DNA of 8,162 nucleotides, taken from Acidobacteriota bacterium (GTDB taxonomy: Bacteria; Acidobacteriota; Blastocatellia; Pyrinomonadales; Pyrinomonadaceae). The number at the start of each line of letters is the position of its first letter. Position 1 is the stretch's first letter. The stretch lies in NCBI GenBank assembly GCA_003222935.1, contig QHXL01000287.1, positions 1 to 8,162 on the forward strand, written 5' to 3'. Positions 1-5,206 of the stretch are shown here, one piece after another. The notes beneath the pieces were generated by a model, which saw only the letters and a list, made by a program, of their open reading frames with translations, had not been told where the DNA came from and ran no database searches. A program made the translations under genes and the position numbers.

Positions 1-5
1 GAGAT

Positions 6-740
6 ATGGTGTCGAAACAAAAGTCGGAAAAGAAAGTTGTCTTTGTGAGTCATAAGATTGAAGACGCTCCTTTTGCTGCAGCGATCAAATCTTGGCTTGA
101 AGACAACCTTAATGACCGCTTTGACTTTATCGATGTCTTTGTTTCCTCACATAAGGACAGCGTTCAGCTTGGTGACAACTGGTTCGACAAGCTTAGAGAG
201 AGCCTAAAAAACGCAAAGATCTGTCTTTGTTTGGTGAGCCCACACAGCATTGAGAGTCGTTGGCTTTACTTTGAATCTGGCGCTGCATTCTTCAGAACCG
301 GAACCGGTAAAAAGGGAGACGAGTGCCCGGTTGTACCCATCTGTTTCGGTGGAGTCCAAATCAAAGATCTCAAACCACCACTAGATCTTAGTCAGGCCAT
401 CGAGCTGCCTGGTGAAGAGGCCGAGTCGAATCTTCTGAACATGGTGGTTAAACGAACGGAGCTAAAACCAGTCAAAACACCAGAGCCTTTAAAACTTCCA
501 GAGTTCCGATATTTATCAACTCCGGATTGGCAGTTCAGCGTTGAGAGTCTCGCGGTTTATGAGCAAGGGTTCAATGGAAAAGAGATTTATGTGATTTCCG
601 CGGATCTCGGTCTCGATATCCTCAATGGGCCAATGGCGCCTCCGGTTAAATCAAATCTAGAAAAGGGGATTAAGTATAAGTATATTGTTCCACAGAAAAA
701 TGAACTCAACTCGATTATTGAATCGATCAGAAATGCTTAA
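6..740 (+). CDS. TIR-domain protein, interrupted by in-frame TAA
   Basis: The N-terminal half (about residues 10-135) is a TIR domain. It begins with the strand VVFVSHKIED, and helix SWLEDNL is followed by VFVSSHKD. The WxxxE motif of NAD-cleaving TIR domains is present as W86-L-Y-F-E90, with E90 the expected catalytic glutamate. From about residue 175 there is a second alpha/beta domain (EIYVISADLGLD, then GIKYKYIVP) that resembles the C-terminal part of other bacterial TIR-type proteins; I cannot name it. The TAA at 738-740 cuts this domain, and the same frame then stays open to 963-965, giving 319 residues if read through. The ATG at 6 lies at the window edge, so the true start and ribosome site may be upstream. 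The gene is visibly more A/T-rich than the kinase operon, which fits horizontal acquisition. A role as an NADase immune effector is inferred from the family. The TIR assignment is firm; whether the gene is functional is not. Confidence 0.85.
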   Translation: MVSKQKSEKKVVFVSHKIEDAPFAAAIKSWLEDNLNDRFDFIDVFVSSHKDSVQLGDNWFDKLRESLKNAKICLCLVSPHSIESRWLYFESGAAFFRTGTGKKGDECPVVPICFGGVQIKDLKPPLDLSQAIELPGEEAESNLLNMVVKRTELKPVKTPEPLKLPEFRYLSTPDWQFSVESLAVYEQGFNGKEIYVISADLGLDILNGPMAPPVKSNLEKGIKYKYIVPQKNELNSIIESIRNA

Positions 741-965
741 CCTCCTGAGTTCATCCGTGTCAACCCCGATTACTTTCGTATCCTGGATACCAGCATTACG
801 ATCTACAACCCTGTTCCAGAAGTCGGGGCCGGAACTCAAGTGTTTTTCGAACTTCCAACCGACAGTAATCCTCTAGAACGCAAGTGGGCCAAAATGGATG
901 ATGTGCTTGCAAGGAAATTAACGGCTCGCATAATCGAACTCGTTAAGCAATCCTCGAATCCTTAA
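741..965 (+). pseudogene. In-frame 3' continuation of the TIR gene after the TAA
   Basis: Reading on from the TAA at 738-740 in the same frame gives 74 further codons ending in TAA at 963-965. They read as ordinary protein: PPEFIRVNPDYFRILDTS, then an IYNPVPEVG segment, a strand VFFELPTD, and a C-terminal helix with WAKMDDVLARKL. This is what the truncated second domain would be expected to continue with, since the upstream part stops in the middle of a helix (SIIESIRNA). No start codon with a ribosome site lies at its beginning, so it is unlikely to be an independent gene. The simplest view is one ancestral gene of about 319 codons with a single nonsense change. Confidence 0.7.
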
Positions 966-982
966 CGCCCCTTTTCTCACAA

Positions 983-1216
983 ATGCCAACCATGTTCTGC
1001 TTCTTTATCGTCGGCACGCATTTCTTCTCGTGGGGTTCGGAAGTCGACCCACGTCAAAGGCGCTGCGGAAATTGCGGCGCGGCGGGCAGCTTTAAAAAGA
1101 AGCAGGGAATGCTCTTCATCACTCTCTTCTTCATCATCCCGGTGATTCCCATCAGCGGGATCAAGGATCTGCTGCAGTGCCCCACCTGCGGCACCAAGTT
1201 TCAAGCAGGTGCCTAA
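983..1216 (+). CDS. Small zinc-ribbon protein
   Basis: This is a 77-residue protein with two CxxC knuckles, C28-G-N-C31 and C66-P-T-C69, separated by a hydrophobic stretch (GMLFITLFFIIPVIPISG, residues 42-59). The N-terminal IVGTHFFSWGSE followed by a Cys knuckle, a hydrophobic strand pair and a second CPxCG knuckle is the pattern of the zinc-ribbon family often listed as zinc_ribbon_15. Its members are short and of unknown function. Two ATGs are possible, at 983 and 992; family members usually begin close to the MFxFF segment, so 992 is also plausible. No strong Shine-Dalgarno is visible. It starts 17 bases after the end of the extended TIR frame, so the two may be co-transcribed. After its TAA (1214-1216) the same frame stays open to 1280-1282 with a helix-like GELEKQLDQTIEIVD, which might be a lost tail. 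Metal binding is inferred from the four cysteines. Confidence 0.75.
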   Translation: MPTMFCFFIVGTHFFSWGSEVDPRQRRCGNCGAAGSFKKKQGMLFITLFFIIPVIPISGIKDLLQCPTCGTKFQAGA

Positions 1217-1355
1217 GGTAGCGGGCACTTGATAGGTGAGTTGGAAAAGCAGCTCGACCAGACGATTGAAATCGTCGACTAAAGAATCCGGCCTTAGCCT
1301 TCCTGGATAGCTCGCCCTTCGTCCGAGGAGAAATCGCGTGCTGCTCGCGGATTAA

Positions 1356-1374
1356 GCCCTGCTAATGGCGGGGC
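1356..1374. terminator. GC-rich hairpin between convergent genes, possible terminator
   Basis: GCCCTGC (1356-1362) pairs with GCGGGGC (1368-1374) around a 5-base loop, with one G-T pair. It lies between the convergent zinc-ribbon and lipoprotein genes, where a bidirectional terminator would be useful. There is no T-run on either side, so intrinsic termination is doubtful. The hairpin overlaps the stop codon of the alternative lipoprotein frame (TAG at 1364-1362, minus strand). Confidence 0.25.
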
Positions 1375-1481
1375 AGCTTGCCAAGAAACTCGGTTACCTT
1401 GTCACTGGGACTATCGCCGACAACCTCGGTCTCATATCGCGAGAGATCCACCAGATCTTCCGGCCGTCCGCCTCGAAAAGC
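1362..1481 (-). other. Probable true 3' coding segment of the lipoprotein, in the -1 frame after A AAA AAG
   Basis: On the minus strand the zero frame reads CAA AAA AAG at 1489-1481, so the heptamer A AAA AAG (1487-1481) is in exact phase for -1 slippage, the same heptamer used in E. coli dnaX. Shifting back one base gives GCT TTT CGA and 39 codons to a TAG at 1364-1362. The segment contains RPEDLVDLSRYETEVVGD and ends KVTEFLGKLPRH, a typical charged helical C-terminus with G-rich first codon positions. The zero frame uses ATA, AGA and AGG and encodes WW and MRPRLS. An SD-like GGTGATC (1498-1492) lies just upstream. The alternatives are one missing A in the A7 run, as mutation or sequencing error, or transcriptional slippage. 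Confidence 0.6.
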
Positions 1482-1924
1482 TTTTTTTGTAGATCACCGC
1501 GGGTATTGATCGAAGAATCGTCTGTGATGTAGGTTCCAAACTTTTGCTTGCGGTAGGTAACCAGCACTACTGTTCCCACTTCTTCTGGAGATTCAGCAGT
1601 AAGGTTGTCGTCCAGCAGAGATCTGTCCAGCTCAAATTCTTTATCTTCCGGATCTTTTGAAAGACCAATGGCTCTACCGTTGATGTAGGGACGGCCAGTC
1701 ATCTGCGAGGATGACGGCAGACGTGCATATTCCACGATGTTGTCATTGAGTCGCCGGGAGTTTTCGGCCTGGCGACGGGCCACTTCATCGATCGTGGGCG
1801 AGGGCGAAGGTGCGGGATAATCTCGCCGAAAATTAGTGTTGACACTTGCCTGGCGGGTGGCGCAGCCGGCGATCATCAAAAATGCCATTAGGCAAAGAGC
1901 AATTGGGATCTTAGTAACTCTCAT
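1394..1924 (-). CDS. Putative lipoprotein, function unknown; probable frameshift near the 3' end
   Basis: The start is placed at the ATG at 1924, not at an ATG 19 codons upstream, because AGAGGAG (1934-1928) is an excellent ribosome site for 1924 and the protein then begins directly with a signal peptide. MRVTKIPIAL is followed by a hydrophobic core and a lipobox I-A-G-C21, so the mature protein should be lipid-anchored at Cys21. A Pro/Ser-rich linker (PAPSPSPT, 37-44) leads to a soluble domain of unknown family (VGTVVLVTYRKQKFGTYITD, about 116-135). As written the protein has 176 residues, but the last 28 (including WWISRDMRPRLS) look non-coding. After K148 the -1 frame reads far better and would give 187 residues ending at 1362. 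The gene lies 115 bases downstream of the kinase/WD40 gene on the same strand, with its own leader. Lipoprotein status is well supported; function is not known. Confidence 0.75.
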   Translation of the reverse strand: MRVTKIPIALCLMAFLMIAGCATRQASVNTNFRRDYPAPSPSPTIDEVARRQAENSRRLNDNIVEYARLPSSSQMTGRPYINGRAIGLSKDPEDKEFELDRSLLDDNLTAESPEEVGTVVLVTYRKQKFGTYITDDSSINTRGDLQKKLFEADGRKIWWISRDMRPRLSAIVPVTR

Positions 1925-1943
1925 CAACTCCTCTAAGTGTTGA

Positions 1944-1983
1944 AATTGAGAATCACACTGAAAGCCGTACTCATTTCTCAATT
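1944..1983. promoter_or_regulatory. 9-bp inverted repeat in the leader of the lipoprotein gene
   Basis: AATTGAGAA (1944-1952) and its exact complement TTCTCAATT (1975-1983) are separated by 22 bases. They lie 20-59 bases upstream of the lipoprotein ATG at 1924. The spacing of arm centres (31 bases, about three helical turns) suits a dimeric regulator; a leader hairpin is the alternative. No convincing -35/-10 pair was found here, so the gene may be read from the kinase promoter. Confidence 0.35.
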
Positions 1984-2039
1984 AAGCAACTAATTCAGTA
2001 ATAGAAAACTAAAGTTGCATTTCCAACCTCGAATTCGGG

Positions 2040-3923
2040 TTAAGGAACTCTCCAGAGCCGGATTGTGTTGTCCCAGCTTCCGGAAGCAACAGTCCTTTGG
2101 TCCGGAGAAAACACAACCGTCGCGACGACATCCTCACAGTTGCCCAAAACCTGCACGGCATCGGTTTCGATGTTCCAGATGCGAACTATATTGTCATCAC
2201 TGCCGGTGCACAGCAGCTTGCCATCCTTAGTGAAACCGACGGAGCGCACCACGCCGTCGCATTTGCCCAGCACGCGCATCGCCGCGCTCCTGACATCCCA
2301 AATACGTACACTCTGGTCCCAACTTCCGGAAGCGACGAAGGCGCCATCGCCGGAAAAAGCCACCGACCAGACATCGCTCCTTTGGGTTTCCAGAGTTCGC
2401 ACCTCACCCGATTGAACATTCCAAAGGCGGATTTCTTTGTTGCCGTTTTCAGTAGCGATTGTTTTCCCGTCTGGTGAGAACGCGAGCGACCAAATTGCGC
2501 TATCGCATTCTCCCATGATCTGAAATTCACCTGTTTGAAGATTCCAGAGTTGCAGGTTGCCATCGCTGCTTCCGGAAGCGATGGTCTTTCCGTCAGGCGA
2601 AAAGGCAACAGCACAGACCGTGTCCTCGCACCGCCCTACAATCCGCATTTCATCAACGCGCGTATTCCAAACACGAACAGTCTGATCGCTGCTGCCTGAG
2701 GCGACGTACTGGCCATCCGGCGAGAAGGCAACGGACGAAACATATGAGAATCCTGATTTGCGAAAATCGCACTCGCCCAAAATCCGCATTTCGCTGGCAA
2801 CCAGATCCCACAAACGGATCGTGTTGTCGTTGCTGCCAGACGCAATAAATCGGCCGCAAGGAGAAAAAGACAGCGTCCTCACAGAACTTTCGCACGTTCC
2901 CAGGGTGCCATACGAGATTGTCACGACCGTTTCGGGAGTCAACGATTTCTCTATTCGTGCAGCGCTCCGGGGCGATGAATCGGGCCGGACGATTACTCTG
3001 CTGCTCTCCTGGCCAAGCAAAATAGACCTTCCCGCTTCGCGGAAGTCCCGTCGCATTTCGGCGGCTGATGAATAACGCTCCTCGATCTCCAGCGACATTG
3101 CTCGGGACAGGACTTCAGAGACCATAATCGGGACTTGGGAGTTAAGTGCGGTGGCCAGGGCCAGGCGATCAGGTTGGCCCAGCCAAACGCGGGCGGCTCT
3201 GGCCGTAGCCTGCGGTGGCATAATGCCCGTCAATACATGGTAAAGACTGGCGCCCAACGCAAAGAGGTCGCTCCGCGGCTCGGTAGCGTGGCGCGCAAAC
3301 CAATCCGTCTTTCCTGAATCGATTTTGGAAAGTACAGAGTAGGAATCCAGGTCTGCTTTAAGAATCTGCTCCAGTGAAGAGTAGTTAGCTGAGTAACCAT
3401 AGATTGAACGGCCCTCAGTCATACTCGACATCAGCCCGGCCTTGCCCTTAGCCAATCCAAAATCAAGCAGGAAGAGATTTCCGTCGGAGTCCAATTTCAG
3501 ATTCGCGGGTTTGATGTCACCGTGAACGATCGGCTCAGGCCGGTTATGCAGGTAGTTCAGGACGTCAAGCAGGGTATCGGCCCACGACAAGACTTCTTTG
3601 GTGGAGAAGGGATTATTCTTGCGGTCAAGTAACATCTCGGCGAGGTTCCGGCCAGAGATGAATTCCATGACCAGAAACTGTCCATCCTTAAGTGAGAAGT
3701 GATGGATCACCTGAGGTAACGCCCGATGCCGCAGATTTGCCAGGAGCTTGGCTTCGCGCGTGAACGCGTACCGGAGTTGTTCGGTGAGAGCGAAGTTCTC
3801 TTTGATGGCGACCGGTTTGCTGAGATTGAAATCTTCAGCTTCGTAGATCGCGCCCATACCGCCCTGGCCCAGCAGCCCAATGATGCGATAACGATTTTCC
3901 AGAATACTGTCTTGAGCTAACAT
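2040..3923 (-). CDS. Ser/Thr protein kinase fused to a seven-bladed WD40 propeller
   Basis: This is a 627-residue soluble fusion. The kinase domain (about 12-300) has the glycine loop GQGGMG (19-24), the ATP lysine K41 in VAIK, a catalytic loop H134-G-D136-IKPAN, the DFG motif at 154-156 and a SLEQ segment (183-186) in place of APE. The HGD replaces HRD, so it is a non-RD kinase. The region from about 187 to 217 is longer than usual. A linker (about 301-333) joins it to seven WD repeats (about 335-627) carrying motifs such as VAFSPDG and IRLW. The strand VVTISYGTLG before repeat 1 can close the ring with the last repeat, which ends in IRLWRVP. No transmembrane helix is seen, so the enzyme should be cytoplasmic. 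The propeller likely binds partner proteins or substrates. The start at 3923 is supported by AAGAAGAG shortly upstream and by a promoter at 4043-4070. The substrate is unknown; the fold assignments are firm. Confidence 0.95.
   Translation of the reverse strand: MLAQDSILENRYRIIGLLGQGGMGAIYEAEDFNLSKPVAIKENFALTEQLRYAFTREAKLLANLRHRALPQVIHHFSLKDGQFLVMEFISGRNLAEMLLDRKNNPFSTKEVLSWADTLLDVLNYLHNRPEPIVHGDIKPANLKLDSDGNLFLLDFGLAKGKAGLMSSMTEGRSIYGYSANYSSLEQILKADLDSYSVLSKIDSGKTDWFARHATEPRSDLFALGASLYHVLTGIMPPQATARAARVWLGQPDRLALATALNSQVPIMVSEVLSRAMSLEIEERYSSAAEMRRDFREAGRSILLGQESSRVIVRPDSSPRSAARIEKSLTPETVVTISYGTLGTCESSVRTLSFSPCGRFIASGSNDNTIRLWDLVASEMRILGECDFRKSGFSYVSSVAFSPDGQYVASGSSDQTVRVWNTRVDEMRIVGRCEDTVCAVAFSPDGKTIASGSSDGNLQLWNLQTGEFQIMGECDSAIWSLAFSPDGKTIATENGNKEIRLWNVQSGEVRTLETQRSDVWSVAFSGDGAFVASGSWDQSVRIWDVRSAAMRVLGKCDGVVRSVGFTKDGKLLCTGSDDNIVRIWNIETDAVQVLGNCEDVVATVVFSPDQRTVASGSWDNTIRLWRVP
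2043..2924 (-). repeat. Seven WD40 repeats with a 41-residue period and a conserved G-x-C junction
   Basis: The junctions read LGTC344, LGEC385, VGRC432, MGEC473, LETQ514, LGKC555 and LGNC596. The spacing is exactly 41 residues except for a six-residue insertion in repeat 1 (DFRKSG region). The Cys stands where WD40 repeats normally have the His of the GH dipeptide. Repeat 4 is the degenerate one, lacking both the Cys and the ASGS-D motif. At the DNA level TTCCGGAAGC recurs near 2080, 2322 and 2568, within the ASGS codons. Confidence 0.8.
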
Positions 3924-4003
3924 TTGACTCTTCTTTAATGGAACTCGTCGTCCATTGGCGCAAATACAAACACGGAAACCGAAATTCTACGCTTAAAGGG
4001 ACA

Positions 4004-4017
4004 GTGCCGGCCGGCAC
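4004..4017. promoter_or_regulatory. Perfect 14-bp palindrome, candidate operator or leader hairpin
   Basis: GTGCCGGCCGGCAC is a perfect palindrome. It lies about 80 bases upstream of the kinase/WD40 start and just downstream of the likely transcription start of the minus-strand promoter (4043-4070). A repressor bound here would block early elongation. It has no loop, so an operator is more natural than a hairpin. Confidence 0.4.
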
Positions 4018-4042
4018 AACCAATGCAGTTCAGGGTCTTGCT

Positions 4043-4070
4043 ATCTTACGCACCGGCATTCATGAGTCAA
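4043..4070 (-). promoter_or_regulatory. Sigma70-type promoter for the kinase/WD40 gene
   Basis: On the minus strand TTGACT (4070-4065) is followed after 16 bases by TAAGAT (4048-4043). The -35 is near consensus; the -10 matches TATAAT at four of six positions. It would start transcription near 4036 and give a leader of roughly 110 bases to the ATG at 3923. Confidence 0.45.
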
Positions 4071-4148
4071 GAATTATTTTCTGAGTAAGGACACACCTTT
4101 TCTGAAAGACCCCTTGCCGACAAGATTTCCGTATCGCCGCTAAGAGCG

Positions 4149-4157
4149 TGCTAGAAT
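4149..4157 (+). promoter_or_regulatory. Extended -10 element upstream of the 4244 reading frame
   Basis: TGCTAGAAT matches the TGnTATAAT extended -10 pattern with one mismatch. No good -35 lies 16-18 bases upstream, but extended -10 promoters can do without one. Transcription would start near 4164 and run into the well-spaced AAGGAG at 4232. Together with the minus-strand promoter, this makes 3924-4243 a divergent control region. Confidence 0.3.
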
Positions 4158-4243
4158 TGTTTCGTCTTTCGCTCTTCGATCAATTACTTCTTTAGATAAA
4201 CCCAAACGAATAGCAGTGCTTAATCCTGCGTAAGGAGACCCCC

Positions 4244-4339
4244 GTGTCGAACTCCATTTACGCTGACAACGCTGGAAAAACCTGCCTGAGACTAGCGTTC
4301 GGTTCGATCGTGATTCTTATCGTTGGTTTCTCTGGTTGA
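4244..4339 (+). CDS. Short ORF with ideal ribosome site: membrane peptide or TGA-interrupted lipoprotein
   Basis: AAGGAG (4232-4237) stands six bases before a GTG at 4244, the best ribosome site in this stretch. The frame encodes 31 residues: a polar start (VSNSIYADNAGKTC), then a hydrophobic segment LAFGSIVILIVGFSG ending at TGA (4337-4339). In the same frame SEIPLTSGIRTVSG and more follow to TAG at 4418-4420. If the TGA were a Cys codon (TGC or TGT), the sequence would read GFSG-C-SE, a normal lipobox with the typical polar sequence after it. It is therefore either a real single-pass membrane peptide or a small lipoprotein of about 58 residues broken exactly at the lipidated Cys. An open run of 26 codons can occur by chance, so the second reading is only suggestive. 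Translation from 4244 is likely; function is unknown. Confidence 0.45.
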   Translation: MSNSIYADNAGKTCLRLAFGSIVILIVGFSG

Positions 4340-4445
4340 AGCGAAATTCCGTTGACCAGCGGCATTAGGACGGTGTCCGGCGGAACTCTGAGTTCAGCGC
4401 AGTTAGTAACCTATCTCTAGAACAAGGAAGTCGAGCGGTTATCGC

Positions 4446-4991
4446 ATGCCTCTATTTTCAGATACCAACCAGAAAGATTCGACGAACACCGTGGTCGTTA
4501 ATCTTTACGGTGGTCCCGGGACCGGCAAATCTACTACGGCCGCTGCTACCTACGCGCTGCTAAAGCAGCAAAACGTTAACGCCGAATTGGCGACCGAGTA
4601 CGCCAAGGACATTGTGTGGGAAGGTCGAAATTATCTACTGAGCGATCAGATTTATATTTTTGCCAAGCAGAACCGAAAGTTAATGAGGCTTTACGGAAAG
4701 GTGGAGGTGATCGTTACGGACTGTCCGCTCTTACTTAGTTACTACTACTCAGAGAACGAACATATCCTCGGACTGATCGAACAGGAAATGAGTCGCACGA
4801 GGCAGGTGCACATAATGCTGAAGCGCGTGAAGCAGTATAACGCTGCTGGCAGATATCAAACGGAAGCGCAGGCGAAGGAAATCGATGATGGCATTAAAGA
4901 GATGTTGCGGAAATTAGAGATCGAGTTTCATGAAGTCATTGCCGATGTCGAGGCAGCTTCCCAAATCATTAACTTAATAAATCAAGCTTAG
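4446..4991 (+). CDS. P-loop ATPase/kinase-like protein of a type common in phages (AAA_28-like)
   Basis: This is a 181-residue protein with a clear Walker A, GGPGTGKST (22-30), following the strand VVVNLY, and a Walker-B-like strand VEVIVTD92CP. The features ELATEYAKDIVWE (47-59), DQIYIFAKQ (67-75) and the late VKQYNAAGRYQTE (128-140) are the pattern I associate with small predicted ATPases frequent in tailed-phage genomes and related to the NadR-type AAA_28 group. R136 sits where a lid arginine of nucleotide or nucleoside kinases would be. The substrate is not known, and I cannot tell a kinase from a plain ATPase. The ATG at 4446 has only a distant AAGGAAG (4424-4430). The gene follows the 4244 frame in the same direction and precedes a strong promoter for the next gene, so it is probably its own unit or the end of one. 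P-loop assignment is firm; role is open. Confidence 0.85.
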   Translation: MPLFSDTNQKDSTNTVVVNLYGGPGTGKSTTAAATYALLKQQNVNAELATEYAKDIVWEGRNYLLSDQIYIFAKQNRKLMRLYGKVEVIVTDCPLLLSYYYSENEHILGLIEQEMSRTRQVHIMLKRVKQYNAAGRYQTEAQAKEIDDGIKEMLRKLEIEFHEVIADVEAASQIINLINQA

Positions 4992-5023
4992 CGAAGAAGT
5001 TATTGGCGGCTAGTTGGAATTGT

Positions 5024-5051
5024 TTGACTCGATCTGCAAGAAGAATATAAT
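5024..5051 (+). promoter_or_regulatory. Near-consensus sigma70-type promoter of the kinase/chaperone operon
   Basis: TTGACT (5024-5029) is followed after 16 bases by a perfect TATAAT (5046-5051). Transcription would start near 5058, giving a leader of about 150 bases before the kinase ATG at 5206. It is the best promoter match found in the window. Confidence 0.65.
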
Positions 5052-5128
5052 CCTCCGCCTACCAAAACGTTTGCAGCTCATGCTAACGCGTAAGGGTTAT
5101 TTTTTCTTCTGCCTTCCTTTTTCATTCT

Positions 5129-5206
5129 GAGGAGGGCCGGGCATTTGAGAAGTCAGCGGATCTTTCGGGCCTCAGCAGCTCCTTGTTAGCTAGGGACATC
5201 GGCTAA
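5129..5206 (+). promoter_or_regulatory. Leader with strong Shine-Dalgarno, 14-codon upstream frame and start-site hairpin
   Basis: GAGGAGGG (5129-5136) lies eight bases before a TTG (5145) that opens a 14-codon frame ending in TAG at 5187-5189. That stop lies inside TTAGC (5186-5190), which can pair with GCTAA (5202-5206). The loop holds the kinase ribosome site AGGGA (5192-5196), and the second arm covers the A of the kinase ATG. Ribosomes on the upstream frame would open this stem. The stem has only five pairs and the upstream start is TTG, so this is a hypothesis. Confidence 0.3.

Noticed and set aside
977..1228. 83-codon minus-strand frame opposite the zinc-ribbon gene
   Set aside because: The plus strand has two CxxC knuckles of a known small family; the antisense frame is explained as its shadow.
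1925..1981. Longer lipoprotein start at 1981, adding 19 residues
   Set aside because: It would put a polar 19-residue stretch before a normal lipoprotein signal peptide, and the strong AGAGGAG site belongs to the ATG at 1924.
2097..2614. Several open frames of 116-142 codons, on both strands, inside the WD40 region
   Set aside because: They follow the repeat period of the WD40 coding sequence and give no coherent protein. Long shadows are expected under repeated GC-moderate coding DNA.
5085..5106. TAAC...GTTA followed by a T6 run as a terminator or attenuator
   Set aside because: Only four base pairs with an eight-base loop, too weak for intrinsic termination, and it lies inside the leader of the following gene.
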